Source: Actinomycetes bacterium (GTDB lineage: Bacteria > Actinomycetota > Acidimicrobiia > Acidimicrobiales > RAAP-2). Taken from it: a DNA stretch of 64,000 nt. The stretch lies in NCBI GenBank assembly GCA_021801235.1, contig JAJYYG010000045.1, positions 1 through 64,000 on the forward strand, in the 5' to 3' direction. Under the pieces are notes generated by a model. That model made no database searches, was not told where the DNA came from, and saw nothing but the letters and a program-made list of their open reading frames with translations. This document shows positions 33,339-46,226 of this stretch, piece after piece (within the stretch, counting starts at the first letter, position 1; each line of letters opens with the position of its first letter). Both the position numbers and the translations under genes were made by a program.

Positions 33339-34829
33339 ATGACGACGTCGGAGCGAGCGGCGGCACCCTCCGGAGGAAGGGCTGCCGGGGCAGGCGACCT
33401 GCTGGACGACTACGGCCTCTACGTCGACGGTCGGTGGGTGGCTCCCGAGCGGGGCAGGTTCGACGACTGCTGCCCGACCACGGGGGAGGTGGTGGCCCGC
33501 GTGCCCGACGCCGACGTCGGCCAGGTGGCCGCGGCGATCGGCGTGGCCCGGAGCACCGCCGATGGCGGGGTGTGGTCCGGAGCGGATCCGGCCTTCCGTG
33601 CCGCCTGCCTGACCCAGCTCTCCGACGCCCTCCGACGCCACCGCGGGGAGCTGGTTGCCCTCTCCCGTGTGGAGTGGGGTAACACCGCCAGCGGCGATCT
33701 CCTCCAGATCGATGCCGGCACCCACCTCGCAGCGGGCACCGCCCCGCTCGCCGCGCTCCCCACCGAGGAGACCGAGGCGGGCCCCGCCGGCCCGGTCGTG
33801 GTGCGCCACGCTCCCGTCGGCGTGGTGTCGGTGATCACCCCCTGGAACTTCCCCCACACCATCAACCTGCTCAAGGTCGCCCCGGCGCTCGCCGCGGGGA
33901 ACACGGTGGTGCTCAAGCCCTCCCCGCTCGCACCGATGGCGGCGCTCGCGCTGGCCCACCTGGTGGACACCGAGACCGACATCCCCGCCGGGGTGCTCAA
34001 CGTGGTCCCCACCTCCAGCCAGGAGGCGAGCGAGGCCCTGGTGCTCGATCCCCGGGTCGACATGGTGAGCTTCACCGGCTCGACGGCGACGGGTCGGGTG
34101 ATCATGGCGATGGCCGGCAGGACGCTCAAGAGGCTACTGCTCGAGCTCGGCGGAAAATCGGCCTGCATCCTCCTCGACGGCGTCGATCTCGACGCGTTGC
34201 TCGGTCGCCTCGCCTTCGAGTGCTGCACCATGCACGCAGGTCAGGCGTGCATCCTCCAGAGCCGGCTCCTCGTTCCCGTGCGACTCCACGACGAGGTGGC
34301 CGAGCGCCTGGGCGCGTTGGTGGCGGCCACCCGGGTCGGCGACCCGGTCGAGGGAGCCGAGATGGGACCCCTCATCAGCGCCGCGCAGCGGTCCCGCGTG
34401 GAGGCCCTGGTCGCGACGGCCCTCACCGAGGGGGCCCGGGTGGTGACCGGGGGCCGGCGTCCCGGCGGGCTCGACCACGGCCACTTCTACGAGCCGACCG
34501 TGCTGACCGGGGTGGCGCCCTCTTCGACGATCGCCCAGTCCGAGGTGTTCGGACCGGTCCTGTCGATCCTCGCCTACCGGGACGAGGACGAGGCGGTGGC
34601 GATCGCCAACGACTCCGCCTACGGCCTCTCCGGAGCGGTCCACGGGCCCGATCCGGAGCGGGCCACCGCGGTCGCCCGCCGGTTGCGGACCGGCCAGGTC
34701 GCGGTGAACGGGGCGACGCCGGCGGGCGCCCCCTTCGGCGGGTTCAAGCAGAGCGGCCTCGGCCGGGAGGGCGGCCTGTCCGGCCTACGCCAGTACACCG
34801 AGACACAAGCCATCGGGGTCCCCCGCTGA
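33339..34829 (+). CDS. NAD(P)-dependent aldehyde dehydrogenase
   Basis: A 496-residue aldehyde dehydrogenase. The N-terminal cofactor domain shows VITPWNFPHTIN and KPSPLAPMAAL; the general-base Glu is in LLELGGKSACI and the nucleophile Cys in MHAGQACILQSRL. The C-terminal VFGPVLSILAY and FGGFKQSGLGREGG are as usual. It oxidises an aldehyde to a carboxylic acid, the logical step after the divergent alcohol dehydrogenase. A GGGAGGGG ribosome-binding site precedes the ATG. The stop overlaps the start of the next gene by one base (TGATG), so the acyl-CoA ligase is cotranslated. Confidence 0.92.
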   Translation: MTTSERAAAPSGGRAAGAGDLLDDYGLYVDGRWVAPERGRFDDCCPTTGEVVARVPDADVGQVAAAIGVARSTADGGVWSGADPAFRAACLTQLSDALRRHRGELVALSRVEWGNTASGDLLQIDAGTHLAAGTAPLAALPTEETEAGPAGPVVVRHAPVGVVSVITPWNFPHTINLLKVAPALAAGNTVVLKPSPLAPMAALALAHLVDTETDIPAGVLNVVPTSSQEASEALVLDPRVDMVSFTGSTATGRVIMAMAGRTLKRLLLELGGKSACILLDGVDLDALLGRLAFECCTMHAGQACILQSRLLVPVRLHDEVAERLGALVAATRVGDPVEGAEMGPLISAAQRSRVEALVATALTEGARVVTGGRRPGGLDHGHFYEPTVLTGVAPSSTIAQSEVFGPVLSILAYRDEDEAVAIANDSAYGLSGAVHGPDPERATAVARRLRTGQVAVNGATPAGAPFGGFKQSGLGREGGLSGLRQYTETQAIGVPR

Positions 34830-36568
34830 TGGAGCCTCCCGCCGCCTCGGCGCAGTCGCCGTCCGGGGCAGACGCCGATGGCACCGGGGGCGTGGACGCG
34901 TCCGACGCGGTGCCGGGGACGGTGGCGGCCCTGCTGCTCGCCCGGGCCGACGACGACGCCGTCGGGCTCCTGGCCGGGGACCGGACGTACTCGTGGCGGG
35001 AGGTGGTGGCTGCCAGCCTCCGAAGGGCTGCTGCTGCGCTGGCCATGCGGCCGCAGGACCCCGCCGCGCCGTTCCACATCGGGGTCCTGCTCCCCAATAC
35101 CCCGGACTACCTGTTCTGGTTGGGCGGAGCGGCCCTGGCCGGTGCCACGGTCGTCGGGATCAACCCGACCCGCCGGGGGAACGAGTTGGCCCGCGACCTC
35201 GCGTTCACCAACTGCCACGCCCTCGTGACCGACGCCGGTGGGGCGGACTTGCTCGCCGGGCTCGACACCGGCGTCCCACCGGAGCGCATCGTCCGGGTCG
35301 ACAGTGGTGGGGCGCTGCCCGGATCGGGCATGCCGCCGGTGAGCCCGTCACCCCGCCGCACGGACCTGCTGCTCCTTCTGTTCACCTCCGGCACCACGAA
35401 CGCCCCGAAGGCGGTCCGGTGCACCCAGGGCCGGCTGGCCGACATCGCGGAGCGGGCATCGGCCGCCTACGGCTTCGCCCGATCCGACGTCTGCTACTGC
35501 CCCATGCCGCTGTTCCACGGCAACGCCGTCATGGCCCTGTGGGCCCCCGCCCTGGCGGTCGGGGCCTCGGTGGCCCTCACCCCCAGGTTCAGCGCCAGCC
35601 GGTTCATCCACGACGTCCGCCGCTACCAGGCCACCCGCTTCACCTACGTGGGCAGGGCTCTCGCCTACGTGCTCGCCACCCCGGAGCGCCCCGACGACGC
35701 GGACACGCCACTGGCGGTCGGCTTCGGCACCGAGGCCTCGGCGCGCGACCGGGCGGAGTTCGAGCGCCGCTTCGGTTGCACGCTCGTCGAAGGGTACGGC
35801 TCCTCCGAGGGCGGAGCCGCCATCACCCGGACCGCCGACACGCCGCCGGGAGCGCTCGGTCGAACCGCCGACGACGTGGTCGTGGTCGACCCCGACACCG
35901 GTGTCGAGAAGACCCGGGCCCGGCTCGGCGCCGACGGGCGGTTGGAGAACCCGGAGGAGGCGATCGGCGAGCTGGTCAACCGCTCGGGCGGCGGCCGGTT
36001 CGAGGGCTACTGGCGCAACCCGGGAGCCGATGCCGAACGGGTGCGCGACGGCGCCTACTTCACGGGCGACCTCGGCTACATCGACAAGGACGGCTTCGTC
36101 TGGTTCGCCGGGCGCAAGGACGACTGGCTGCGGGTCGACTCCGAGAACTTCTCGGCCGCCCCGGTCGAGCGCATCCTCGAACGCCACCCGGACGTCGTAG
36201 CCGCCGCCGTCTACGCGGTCCCCGACCCCCGCACCGGCGACCAGGTGATGGCTGCGGTCGAGCTCCGGCCGGGCACCGGTGCCGCGGTCTTCACCGACAG
36301 CCTGGTTCCGTTCCTGGACGACCAGCGGGATCTGGGCACCAAATGGGCGCCCCGGTTCGTGCGGATCGTCGACGCGCTCCCTCTCACCGCGACCGGGAAG
36401 ATCACCAAGCAGCCCCTGCGGCGGGAGGCCTGGCGGTGCAAGGACCCGGTCGTCTGGTGTCCCCCCGGTGAGGCCCGGTACCGGCCGGTGACCCCGGGCG
36501 ACGTCGCCGGGATCGAGGCGGCCTTCGCCGGCTCCGGCCGGGAGGCGCTGGCTCCGGCCGGGCCGTAA
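34829..36568 (+). CDS. FadD17-like acyl-CoA synthetase
   Basis: A 579-residue AMP-forming acyl-CoA ligase. The phosphate-binding loop LLLLFTSGTTNAPKAV, the VEGYGSSEGGAAITR segment, the YFTGDLGYIDKDGFVWFAGR core and the C-terminal lysine region (LTATGKITKQ) are present. The pattern MPLFHGNAVMALW and GVLLPNTPDYLFW closely matches mycobacterial FadD17, whose gene is regulated together with cholesterol genes. It would activate a carboxylic acid, such as the dehydrogenase product, to a CoA thioester. An ATG at 34829 overlaps the stop of the dehydrogenase gene. Substrate class is inferred from context. Confidence 0.85.
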   Translation: MEPPAASAQSPSGADADGTGGVDASDAVPGTVAALLLARADDDAVGLLAGDRTYSWREVVAASLRRAAAALAMRPQDPAAPFHIGVLLPNTPDYLFWLGGAALAGATVVGINPTRRGNELARDLAFTNCHALVTDAGGADLLAGLDTGVPPERIVRVDSGGALPGSGMPPVSPSPRRTDLLLLLFTSGTTNAPKAVRCTQGRLADIAERASAAYGFARSDVCYCPMPLFHGNAVMALWAPALAVGASVALTPRFSASRFIHDVRRYQATRFTYVGRALAYVLATPERPDDADTPLAVGFGTEASARDRAEFERRFGCTLVEGYGSSEGGAAITRTADTPPGALGRTADDVVVVDPDTGVEKTRARLGADGRLENPEEAIGELVNRSGGGRFEGYWRNPGADAERVRDGAYFTGDLGYIDKDGFVWFAGRKDDWLRVDSENFSAAPVERILERHPDVVAAAVYAVPDPRTGDQVMAAVELRPGTGAAVFTDSLVPFLDDQRDLGTKWAPRFVRIVDALPLTATGKITKQPLRREAWRCKDPVVWCPPGEARYRPVTPGDVAGIEAAFAGSGREALAPAGP

Positions 36569-36660
36569 CGGGAGGCCGGGGCCACAGCGCGACGTCCGGC
36601 ACCCCTCCCCGTGGCGGATCGGGGACGAGGCGCGCGCTGGTGGGAGGTCCGCCGGGACGC

Positions 36661-39144
36661 TCACTCCGCGGCGGAGGACTCCCCGGCCACGGGTGCCACC
36701 GCCGCCACCGCATCGCCGCCGTCGAGGTTCATCACCCGCACACCGGTGGCGTCACGCCCCTGCGAGGCGATCTCCCGGACCGGCATCCGGATGACCACCC
36801 CGCCGGTGGAGACCAGCAGGAGCTCGTCGTCCAGGGCGGCCATGAACGCGGCTACCACCTTCCCGCGCCTCGCCGTCAACTTGATCCCGCGCACGCCCTG
36901 GCCGCCGCGCGCCTGGCGGTTGAACCGCTCGAGCTTGGTCCGCTTGCCGAACCCGGCATCGGTCACCAGCAGGATGTCGGCGTCGTCCCGGGCCACGTCG
37001 CACGAGACGACCCGGTCCTCGGTCTTGAGACGGACCCCCCGCACCCCCGCCGCATCGCGGCCCATGGCGCGCACGTCGCCCTCCGAGAACCGGATGGTCA
37101 TCCCGGTCTGGGTCACGAGGAACAGGTCGTCGTCTCCGGTGGTCTCCACCACCCGGACCAGCTCGTCCCCCTCCCGCAGATTGATGGCGATGAACCCCTC
37201 GCGCCGGGACTTGTCGTACTCGCTGAAGGGAGTCTTCTTCACCTGACCCAGCCGGGTGGCGAAGACCAGGAAGTGATCGGCCGAGAAGTCGCGTGTGCCG
37301 ATCACCGCCTGGATCGTCTCGTCCGGCGAGAGGGGGAGCAGGTTCACGATGGCGGTCCCCCTCGCCGTCCGCTCCTTCATCGGGATCTCGAGGGCCCGCA
37401 GACGGAACACCCGGCCCCGGTTCGAGAACAACAGCAGGTGGGCGTGCGACGAGGTGTGCACCACGTCGCTGATCAGGTCCTCTTCCTTGAGCTTCGCTCC
37501 CTGCACGCCCCTGCCTCCGCGTCCCTGGGTGCGGAACGAGTCGGCGGAGACCGCCTTGATGTACCCGGCGCGTGACATGGTCACCACCAGCTCCTCGTCG
37601 TCCACCAGGTCCTCGACGTTCATATCGCCGGGATCGTGCGTGATCCGGGACCGCCGCGGGCTGGCGAACTTCTCCCGGATCTCCGCGAGCTCGGAGGCGA
37701 TGACCCCCCGGAGCTTGACCGGATCCGCGAGAATCGACTCCAGCTCGGCGATCTCCTCGAGCAGCTTCGCCATCTCCTCTTCGAGGTTGGCGCGGCCGAG
37801 CCTGGTGAGACGGGACAGCGTCATGTCGAGGATGTGGTTCGCCTGCTCCTCCGAGAACTCGAAGGGGGCGTTGCGGAGCGCCTCCAACGCGGCCGGTCGG
37901 TCGTCCGAGCCCCGGATGGCGGCGATCACCGCGTCGAGCATGTCGATCGCCTTCAGCAGGCCCTCGACGACATGGGCCCGGGCCCGGGCCTTGGCCAACA
38001 GGAATTCCGAGCGCCGGGTGACCACCTCGACCTGGTGGGCGATGTAGTGGGTGAGCATCTGCGACAGGTTGAGCGTCCGGGGCACCCCGTCGACCAGCGC
38101 CACCGCGTTGACGCTGAACGACGTCTGCAACGGGGTCTGCTTGAACAGGTTGTTGAGCACCACGTTGGCGTTGGCATCCCGCTTCAGACGGATGACCAGT
38201 CGGGTGGCTCCTCCCGCCGAGTCGTCCTGGAGCTCGGCGATGCCGTCGAGATCGCCGGCCCGGACCAGGTCCTCGATCTTCTTGGACAGCACCGCGATCG
38301 AGGTCTGGTACGGCATCTCCGAGACGACGATCCGGGTGGCACCGTCGCGTCCCTCCACGATCTCCGCCACGGCCCGCAGCTTGATGGAGCCGCGCCCGGT
38401 CCGGAAGGCGTCGAGAATTCCCTGGCGCCCGAGGATGAGTGCCCCCGTCGGGAAGTCCGGACCTTTGACGAACTCCATCAGGTCGTCCGGCGTCGCCTCC
38501 GGGTGGTGGAGGAGGTGGGTGGTCGCGTCGATGACCTCCCCGAGGTTGTGCGGGGCGATGTTGGTGGCCATTCCGACGGCGATGCCCTGGGAGCCGTTCA
38601 CCAGGATGTTGGGGAAGCGCGACGGGAGCACCGTGGGCTCCTCCGACGTCGCGTCGTAGTTGGGCTGGAAGTCGACGGTGTCCTGGTCGATGCCGGCCAT
38701 GAGCTCGAGCGCCAGCGCGTCGAGCCGGCACTCCGTGTACCGCATGGCCGCCGGTCCCTCGTCGGGGCCGGTCCCTCCGAAGTTCCCGTGCCCGTCGATC
38801 AACGGGTGGCGCATCGAGAACTCCTGCACCATCCGGGCCAGCGCCTCGTAGATCGACGAGTCGCCGTGGGGGTGGTAGGAACCCATGACGTCGCCGACCA
38901 CCTTGGCGCACTTGGTGTGAGGCCGATCCGGTCGCAGTCCCTGGTCGAACATCGAGTAGAGGATGCGTCGGTGCACCGGCTTGAGACCGTCGCGGACGTC
39001 GGGAAGGGCCCGGGAGACGATCACCGACATGGAGTACTCGAGGAACGAGCGCTCCATCTCCTCTTGGATCTCGATGGGCTCGACGAAGCCCGACGTCGTC
39101 CCACCGTCGGTGGGGTCCGTGCGGTCGCTGTCCCGTGCTGCCAT
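36661..39144 (-). CDS. gyrA: DNA gyrase subunit A
   Basis: An 827-residue gyrase A subunit, which breaks and rejoins DNA. The catalytic tyrosine is Y136 in AAMRYTECRL. The quinolone-determining region reads HPHGDSSIYEALARM, with serine at the Escherichia coli Ser83 position and glutamate at Asp87. The loop after GNFG (GTGPDEGPAA) is about one residue longer than in reference proteins. The C-terminal beta-pinwheel includes several GRGGRGVQG/ARGGQGVRG-like blades, including the GyrA box. The ATG at 39144 has AAGGAAG upstream. It lies 107 bases after gyrB in the same direction. Confidence 0.97.
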   Translation of the reverse strand: MAARDSDRTDPTDGGTTSGFVEPIEIQEEMERSFLEYSMSVIVSRALPDVRDGLKPVHRRILYSMFDQGLRPDRPHTKCAKVVGDVMGSYHPHGDSSIYEALARMVQEFSMRHPLIDGHGNFGGTGPDEGPAAMRYTECRLDALALELMAGIDQDTVDFQPNYDATSEEPTVLPSRFPNILVNGSQGIAVGMATNIAPHNLGEVIDATTHLLHHPEATPDDLMEFVKGPDFPTGALILGRQGILDAFRTGRGSIKLRAVAEIVEGRDGATRIVVSEMPYQTSIAVLSKKIEDLVRAGDLDGIAELQDDSAGGATRLVIRLKRDANANVVLNNLFKQTPLQTSFSVNAVALVDGVPRTLNLSQMLTHYIAHQVEVVTRRSEFLLAKARARAHVVEGLLKAIDMLDAVIAAIRGSDDRPAALEALRNAPFEFSEEQANHILDMTLSRLTRLGRANLEEEMAKLLEEIAELESILADPVKLRGVIASELAEIREKFASPRRSRITHDPGDMNVEDLVDDEELVVTMSRAGYIKAVSADSFRTQGRGGRGVQGAKLKEEDLISDVVHTSSHAHLLLFSNRGRVFRLRALEIPMKERTARGTAIVNLLPLSPDETIQAVIGTRDFSADHFLVFATRLGQVKKTPFSEYDKSRREGFIAINLREGDELVRVVETTGDDDLFLVTQTGMTIRFSEGDVRAMGRDAAGVRGVRLKTEDRVVSCDVARDDADILLVTDAGFGKRTKLERFNRQARGGQGVRGIKLTARRGKVVAAFMAALDDELLLVSTGGVVIRMPVREIASQGRDATGVRVMNLDGGDAVAAVAPVAGESSAAE

Positions 39145-39251
39145 TGCTTCTTCCTTGCCGTCGGCGGGCCGTCCCGCGGTTCATGGGTGTCGGGGCTGGG
39201 ATCCGGGAGGTGGGGTCGGCCCGGCCGGATCCGGGCCCCGTCGCGGTCCTC

Positions 39252-42789
<3,538 letters not shown>

Positions 42790-42809
42790 GGCCACGACGG
42801 GACGGAGGT

Positions 42810-43964
42810 TCAGGAGACTCGCACCGGCATGAGGAGGTAGCGGAAGTCTGTCTGCTCGGAAGCCCGCACGGTGGCCGGCTTGGTGGCGTCCACCGTCTCC
42901 AACACGACCTCGTCCCCACTGACCGCCTCCACACCGTCGATCAGGTAGGTGGGATTGAAGGCCACCGTGAGATCGGTGCCGTCGAAGTCGGCGTCCACCG
43001 TCTCGCTCGCGTCTCCGATCTCCTGGGAGACCACGGTCAGATCGACGCCACCCTGACGCATCGAGAGCCGTACCGGGGTCGTGTTGTCGCGGACCAGGAG
43101 CCGGACCCGCCGGAGTGCGTCCAACAGCGAGTCCTTGCCGACGTGGAGCCGGTTGGGGTACTCGGCCGGGATCAGCTGCCGGTAGTCGGGATAGCTCCCG
43201 TCGAGAAGCCTGGTGCTCACCTGTACGTCGCCGGAGGTGAATGTGACCTCGTGCTCACCGACGGAGAGGCCGACGTGGAGCACCGGTTGATCGCCGCCCT
43301 GGTCCCCGGCTGCCCCCCGACCACCGCGCGCGGGACCGGCAAGCGGCGAGAGCCGCTGGAGCTCGGCCAGCGCCCGGGCCGGGACCAGGATCTGGGGAAC
43401 TTCGAGCACAGAGCCCGCCTCGGGGATGTCGCGCAACGACAGGCGGTAGGAGTCCGTCGCCACCAGGCGGATGCCCCCGGCCTCCGAGGCGATCAGCACC
43501 CCGGTCAGCAGCGGTCGGGCCTCGTCGTTGGAGGCGGCCCGCACCACCTGCCGCAAGGCGTCGAGCAGCGACGCGGCCGGAAGGGAGACGGTGGGCTCCG
43601 GCGGAACCGGAAGTTCCGGAAAGTCCTCCAGGGAAAAGGTGCGGAGGCTGAACCGTGACCGGGCTGCCCCTACCTCGACCTTGTCGTCCTCGGACGCGAT
43701 GGTGACCGCACCGGGCTCGAGCGATCGGACGATGTCGGCCAGGAGCTTCGACGGGGTCACGCAGGCGCCGTCGGTGATTCCGATCACCTCGGTGGTCGCG
43801 TGGACGGTGAGGTCGAGATCGGTCCCCACCACCGACAGACGGTTGCCGTTGCACTCGAGGCGGATCCCTCCGAGCGCTCCTTCCATGGACGAGCGCGAGC
43901 TGACCGCTCTTCCGGCGGTCGTGAGGACTTCGACGAGCGAGTCGTGTTCGCAGCGGAACTTCAC
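42810..43964 (-). CDS. dnaN: DNA polymerase III sliding clamp (beta subunit)
   Basis: A 384-residue beta clamp with three related domains. Recognisable parts include the N-terminal MKFRCEHDSLVEVL, central SRFSLRTFSLEDFPELP, and the C-terminal DFRYLLMPVRVS ending. A Gly/Arg-rich insertion (ARGGRGAAGDQGGDQ, around residues 212-227) lies in the middle domain and is not part of the standard fold, probably a loop extension. The GTG start at 43964 has AAAGGA upstream. The gene is the first after the origin-like spacer, downstream of dnaA in the same direction. Confidence 0.96.
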   Translation of the reverse strand: MKFRCEHDSLVEVLTTAGRAVSSRSSMEGALGGIRLECNGNRLSVVGTDLDLTVHATTEVIGITDGACVTPSKLLADIVRSLEPGAVTIASEDDKVEVGAARSRFSLRTFSLEDFPELPVPPEPTVSLPAASLLDALRQVVRAASNDEARPLLTGVLIASEAGGIRLVATDSYRLSLRDIPEAGSVLEVPQILVPARALAELQRLSPLAGPARGGRGAAGDQGGDQPVLHVGLSVGEHEVTFTSGDVQVSTRLLDGSYPDYRQLIPAEYPNRLHVGKDSLLDALRRVRLLVRDNTTPVRLSMRQGGVDLTVVSQEIGDASETVDADFDGTDLTVAFNPTYLIDGVEAVSGDEVVLETVDATKPATVRASEQTDFRYLLMPVRVS

Positions 43965-43984
43965 GGTGGGGTCCTTTCTGGATG

Positions 43985-44305
43985 CACCGTAGGTGCTGTT
44001 TGTAATTCTTTAATTACAGGAGTGGTGGTAATAAGGGGTGTGGATTGTGGATGAGGACACATCAGCCCAGTTGGGAAGGGGTCTCGTTGTCCACCGTCCG
44101 TCCCCTGTATCCCGGTCGGAGGACGGATGAGGTCGGGCGCGCCGACGGGGTTGTGGACGGACGCCCCGGAATTCACAGTCCGGACACAGGAGCGATCGAG
44201 GATATCCACACCCGGTGCACAGCCTATGGATAGGCAGGCCGGCGACTCGGCGAGCTGCCGGTGGTCGTGTCCGATGGGAGGTCCGCTCCCAGGGTGGGTG
44301 GTACC
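43985..44305. other. Candidate chromosomal replication origin (oriC), dnaA-dnaN spacer
   Basis: An AT-rich patch (about 43998-44034, including tttgtaattctttaattac) adjoins several DnaA-box-like 9-mers: TGTGGATTG (44039-44047), TGTGGATGA (44046-44054), TTGTCCACC (44087-44095), TGTGGACGG (44152-44160) and ATATCCACA (44202-44210). Boxes deviate from TTATCCACA by one or two bases, as is common in GC-rich actinobacteria. Position and composition together make this the likeliest origin. Confidence 0.7.
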
Positions 44306-45718
44306 TCACCCGTTCTTGATCCGGAGGATGAGCTCGGTCACCTGGTTGTAGATCTGGTGGCGTTCCTTCATCAGGTTGGTGATCTTGTCCACTGCATGCA
44401 TCACCGTGGTGTGGTCCCGGCCACCGAACTCGCGGGCGATGGCCGGGTAGCTGAAGTCGGTGAGGTCGCGGAAGACGTACATGCCGATCTGCCTGGCCGT
44501 GACCAGCGGGCGGCGCCGGTTCGGCCCGCAGATCTCTTCCACACTGAACCCGAACGTCTCCGAGGTGGCCTCGAGGATCATCTGCGGGGTGATGCGGCGG
44601 GGCTGGTCTGCGGAGACGATGTCCGAGAGGACGTGCTCGGCGAGCTCCCGGCTCAGCGGTTGCCGGTTGAGGCTGGCGTACGCGGTGACCCGGATGAGGG
44701 CGCCTTCGAGCTCGCGGATGTTGTCCTTGACGTGGGTGGCGATGAATTCGAGGACCTCATGGGGAACCGCGACCTGCTCACGTTCCGCTTTGGTCTGGAG
44801 GATGGCCAACCGGGTCTCGAGCTCGGGCGGCTGGACCTCGGTGATCAATCCGGACAGGAAGCGGCTGCGCAGGCGGTCCTCGAGGGTGGCGATGGACTTC
44901 GGTGGCCGGTCGGAGGTCAGCACGATCTGTTTGGACGCTCCGTAGAGGGAGTTGAAGGTGTGGAAGAACTCCTCCTGGAGGGACTCCTTCCCTTCCATGA
45001 ACTGCACGTCGTCGATGAGCAGGACGTCGCACTCCCGGTACCGCCGTTTGAAGGAGGTGGTGGCGTTGGTGCGGATGGCATCGACGAACTCGTTCATGAA
45101 CGTCTCCGTCGAGACGTAGCGGACGTGGCGACCGTTGAAGTTCTCGACCACGTAGTTCCCGATGGCATGGAGCAGGTGGGTTTTCCCGAGACCCGCGTCT
45201 CCATAGATGAATAGCGGGTTGTAGGAGCGGGCGGGGGATTCGGCGACGGACTGGGCGGCGGCGTGGGCGAACCGGTTGGACGAGGCGATGACGAACGTCT
45301 CGAACGTGTAGCGGTTGTCGAGCACCGGCGATTCGAAGCGGCGGTCGCTCCCCGATGGTCCGGGACGGCTGGGGGAGGAGGTCCGGACCGGCCCGTCGTC
45401 TCGGCGGCCGTCGGGCCGGCCGGTGTCCCGTTCGTCGCCGGGCATGGTTTCCTCGGAGGGTTCGTAGAGGGGTGCGACGACTTCGAGCCGGATCCCGACC
45501 GGCCGGCCGGCTGTAGTCGCCACCGTGTCCTGGACGAGGCCGAGGAACCGCGACTCGACGCGGTCCCGGATCAACGTGTTGGGGACGCCGAGGGTCATCT
45601 CGTCACCGGAGACGGAGAGCGGGGTGATGCCGGAGAGGTAGGCCTGCCAGATCGCATCCGACACCTGTTCGCGCAAGGCCTGGGAACAACGTGTCCACAA
45701 CTCGTTCGTGTCGTTCAC
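44306..45718 (-). CDS. dnaA: Chromosomal replication initiator DnaA
   Basis: A 470-residue AAA+ initiator. Domain I ([20 protein letters not shown]), a short Pro/Ser/Arg-rich domain II, domain III with Walker [14 protein letters not shown], Walker [17 protein letters not shown] and the Arg finger region, and domain IV with the DNA-binding signature [15 protein letters not shown] are all present. The GTG at 45718 is chosen because GGAGG lies just upstream; an earlier ATG would shift the start into the spacer. It is the first gene of the leftward origin cluster. Confidence 0.97.
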   Translation of the reverse strand: MNDTNELWTRCSQALREQVSDAIWQAYLSGITPLSVSGDEMTLGVPNTLIRDRVESRFLGLVQDTVATTAGRPVGIRLEVVAPLYEPSEETMPGDERDTGRPDGRRDDGPVRTSSPSRPGPSGSDRRFESPVLDNRYTFETFVIASSNRFAHAAAQSVAESPARSYNPLFIYGDAGLGKTHLLHAIGNYVVENFNGRHVRYVSTETFMNEFVDAIRTNATTSFKRRYRECDVLLIDDVQFMEGKESLQEEFFHTFNSLYGASKQIVLTSDRPPKSIATLEDRLRSRFLSGLITEVQPPELETRLAILQTKAEREQVAVPHEVLEFIATHVKDNIRELEGALIRVTAYASLNRQPLSRELAEHVLSDIVSADQPRRITPQMILEATSETFGFSVEEICGPNRRRPLVTARQIGMYVFRDLTDFSYPAIAREFGGRDHTTVMHAVDKITNLMKERHQIYNQVTELILRIKNG

Positions 45719-46077
45719 TTGGGCCTCCGCCCTTGACTGCCCTGGTCGGTCCACAACGATCTCCACAGGTGTGGATTACCTCGGGTCCGGTCTCGATTGA
45801 TGGCGGCACCGGCGCTCTCCGGCTGCCGGGTTGCCGTCCGACTTCGCAGACGCCCGGAGCCGATCTCTCCACCCCGTGTCCGTCCGGTGTATCCGTCGTG
45901 TCGGGAACGGTACACCGTGTCGCTTCGGGCCGCTGAAGGGGAACGGGCCCGGCGTGCGGTAGAGGATGCCGGTGTTGTGGCCTAGGATGGTGGCAACTGC
46001 CCGCGCGTTGGCGACGGGTCCCCTTGTGCCACCGGACCACCTGGTTGGCACCGCAGGGTGAGGAAGGAAGTGGAGTT
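45719..46077. other. dnaA-rpmH divergent spacer with DnaA-box-like sites
   Basis: Contains ATCTCCACA (45758-45766) and TGTGGATTA (45770-45778), arranged as an inverted pair 48-60 bases upstream of the dnaA start, suggesting DnaA autoregulation or a second origin segment. TAGGAT at 45983-45988 is the probable -10 box for rpmH. Confidence 0.55.
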
Positions 46078-46212
46078 GTGAAGCGTACCTACCAGCCCAA
46101 CGTGCGCAAACGCGCCAAGACACACGGATTTCGGAAGCGGATGTCGACCAAGGCGGGTCGGGCTGTGATCCGTTCCCGTCGCCTGAAGGGGCGGCAACGG
46201 CTGTCGGCCTGA
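46078..46212 (+). CDS. rpmH: Ribosomal protein bL34
   Basis: A 44-residue basic protein starting [20 protein letters not shown] after a GTG at 46078, with GGAAGG upstream. It is a universal component of the 50S subunit in its usual place opposite dnaA. Confidence 0.97.
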   Translation: MKRTYQPNVRKRAKTHGFRKRMSTKAGRAVIRSRRLKGRQRLSA

Positions 46213-46226
46213 GGGGGCGCACTCCC

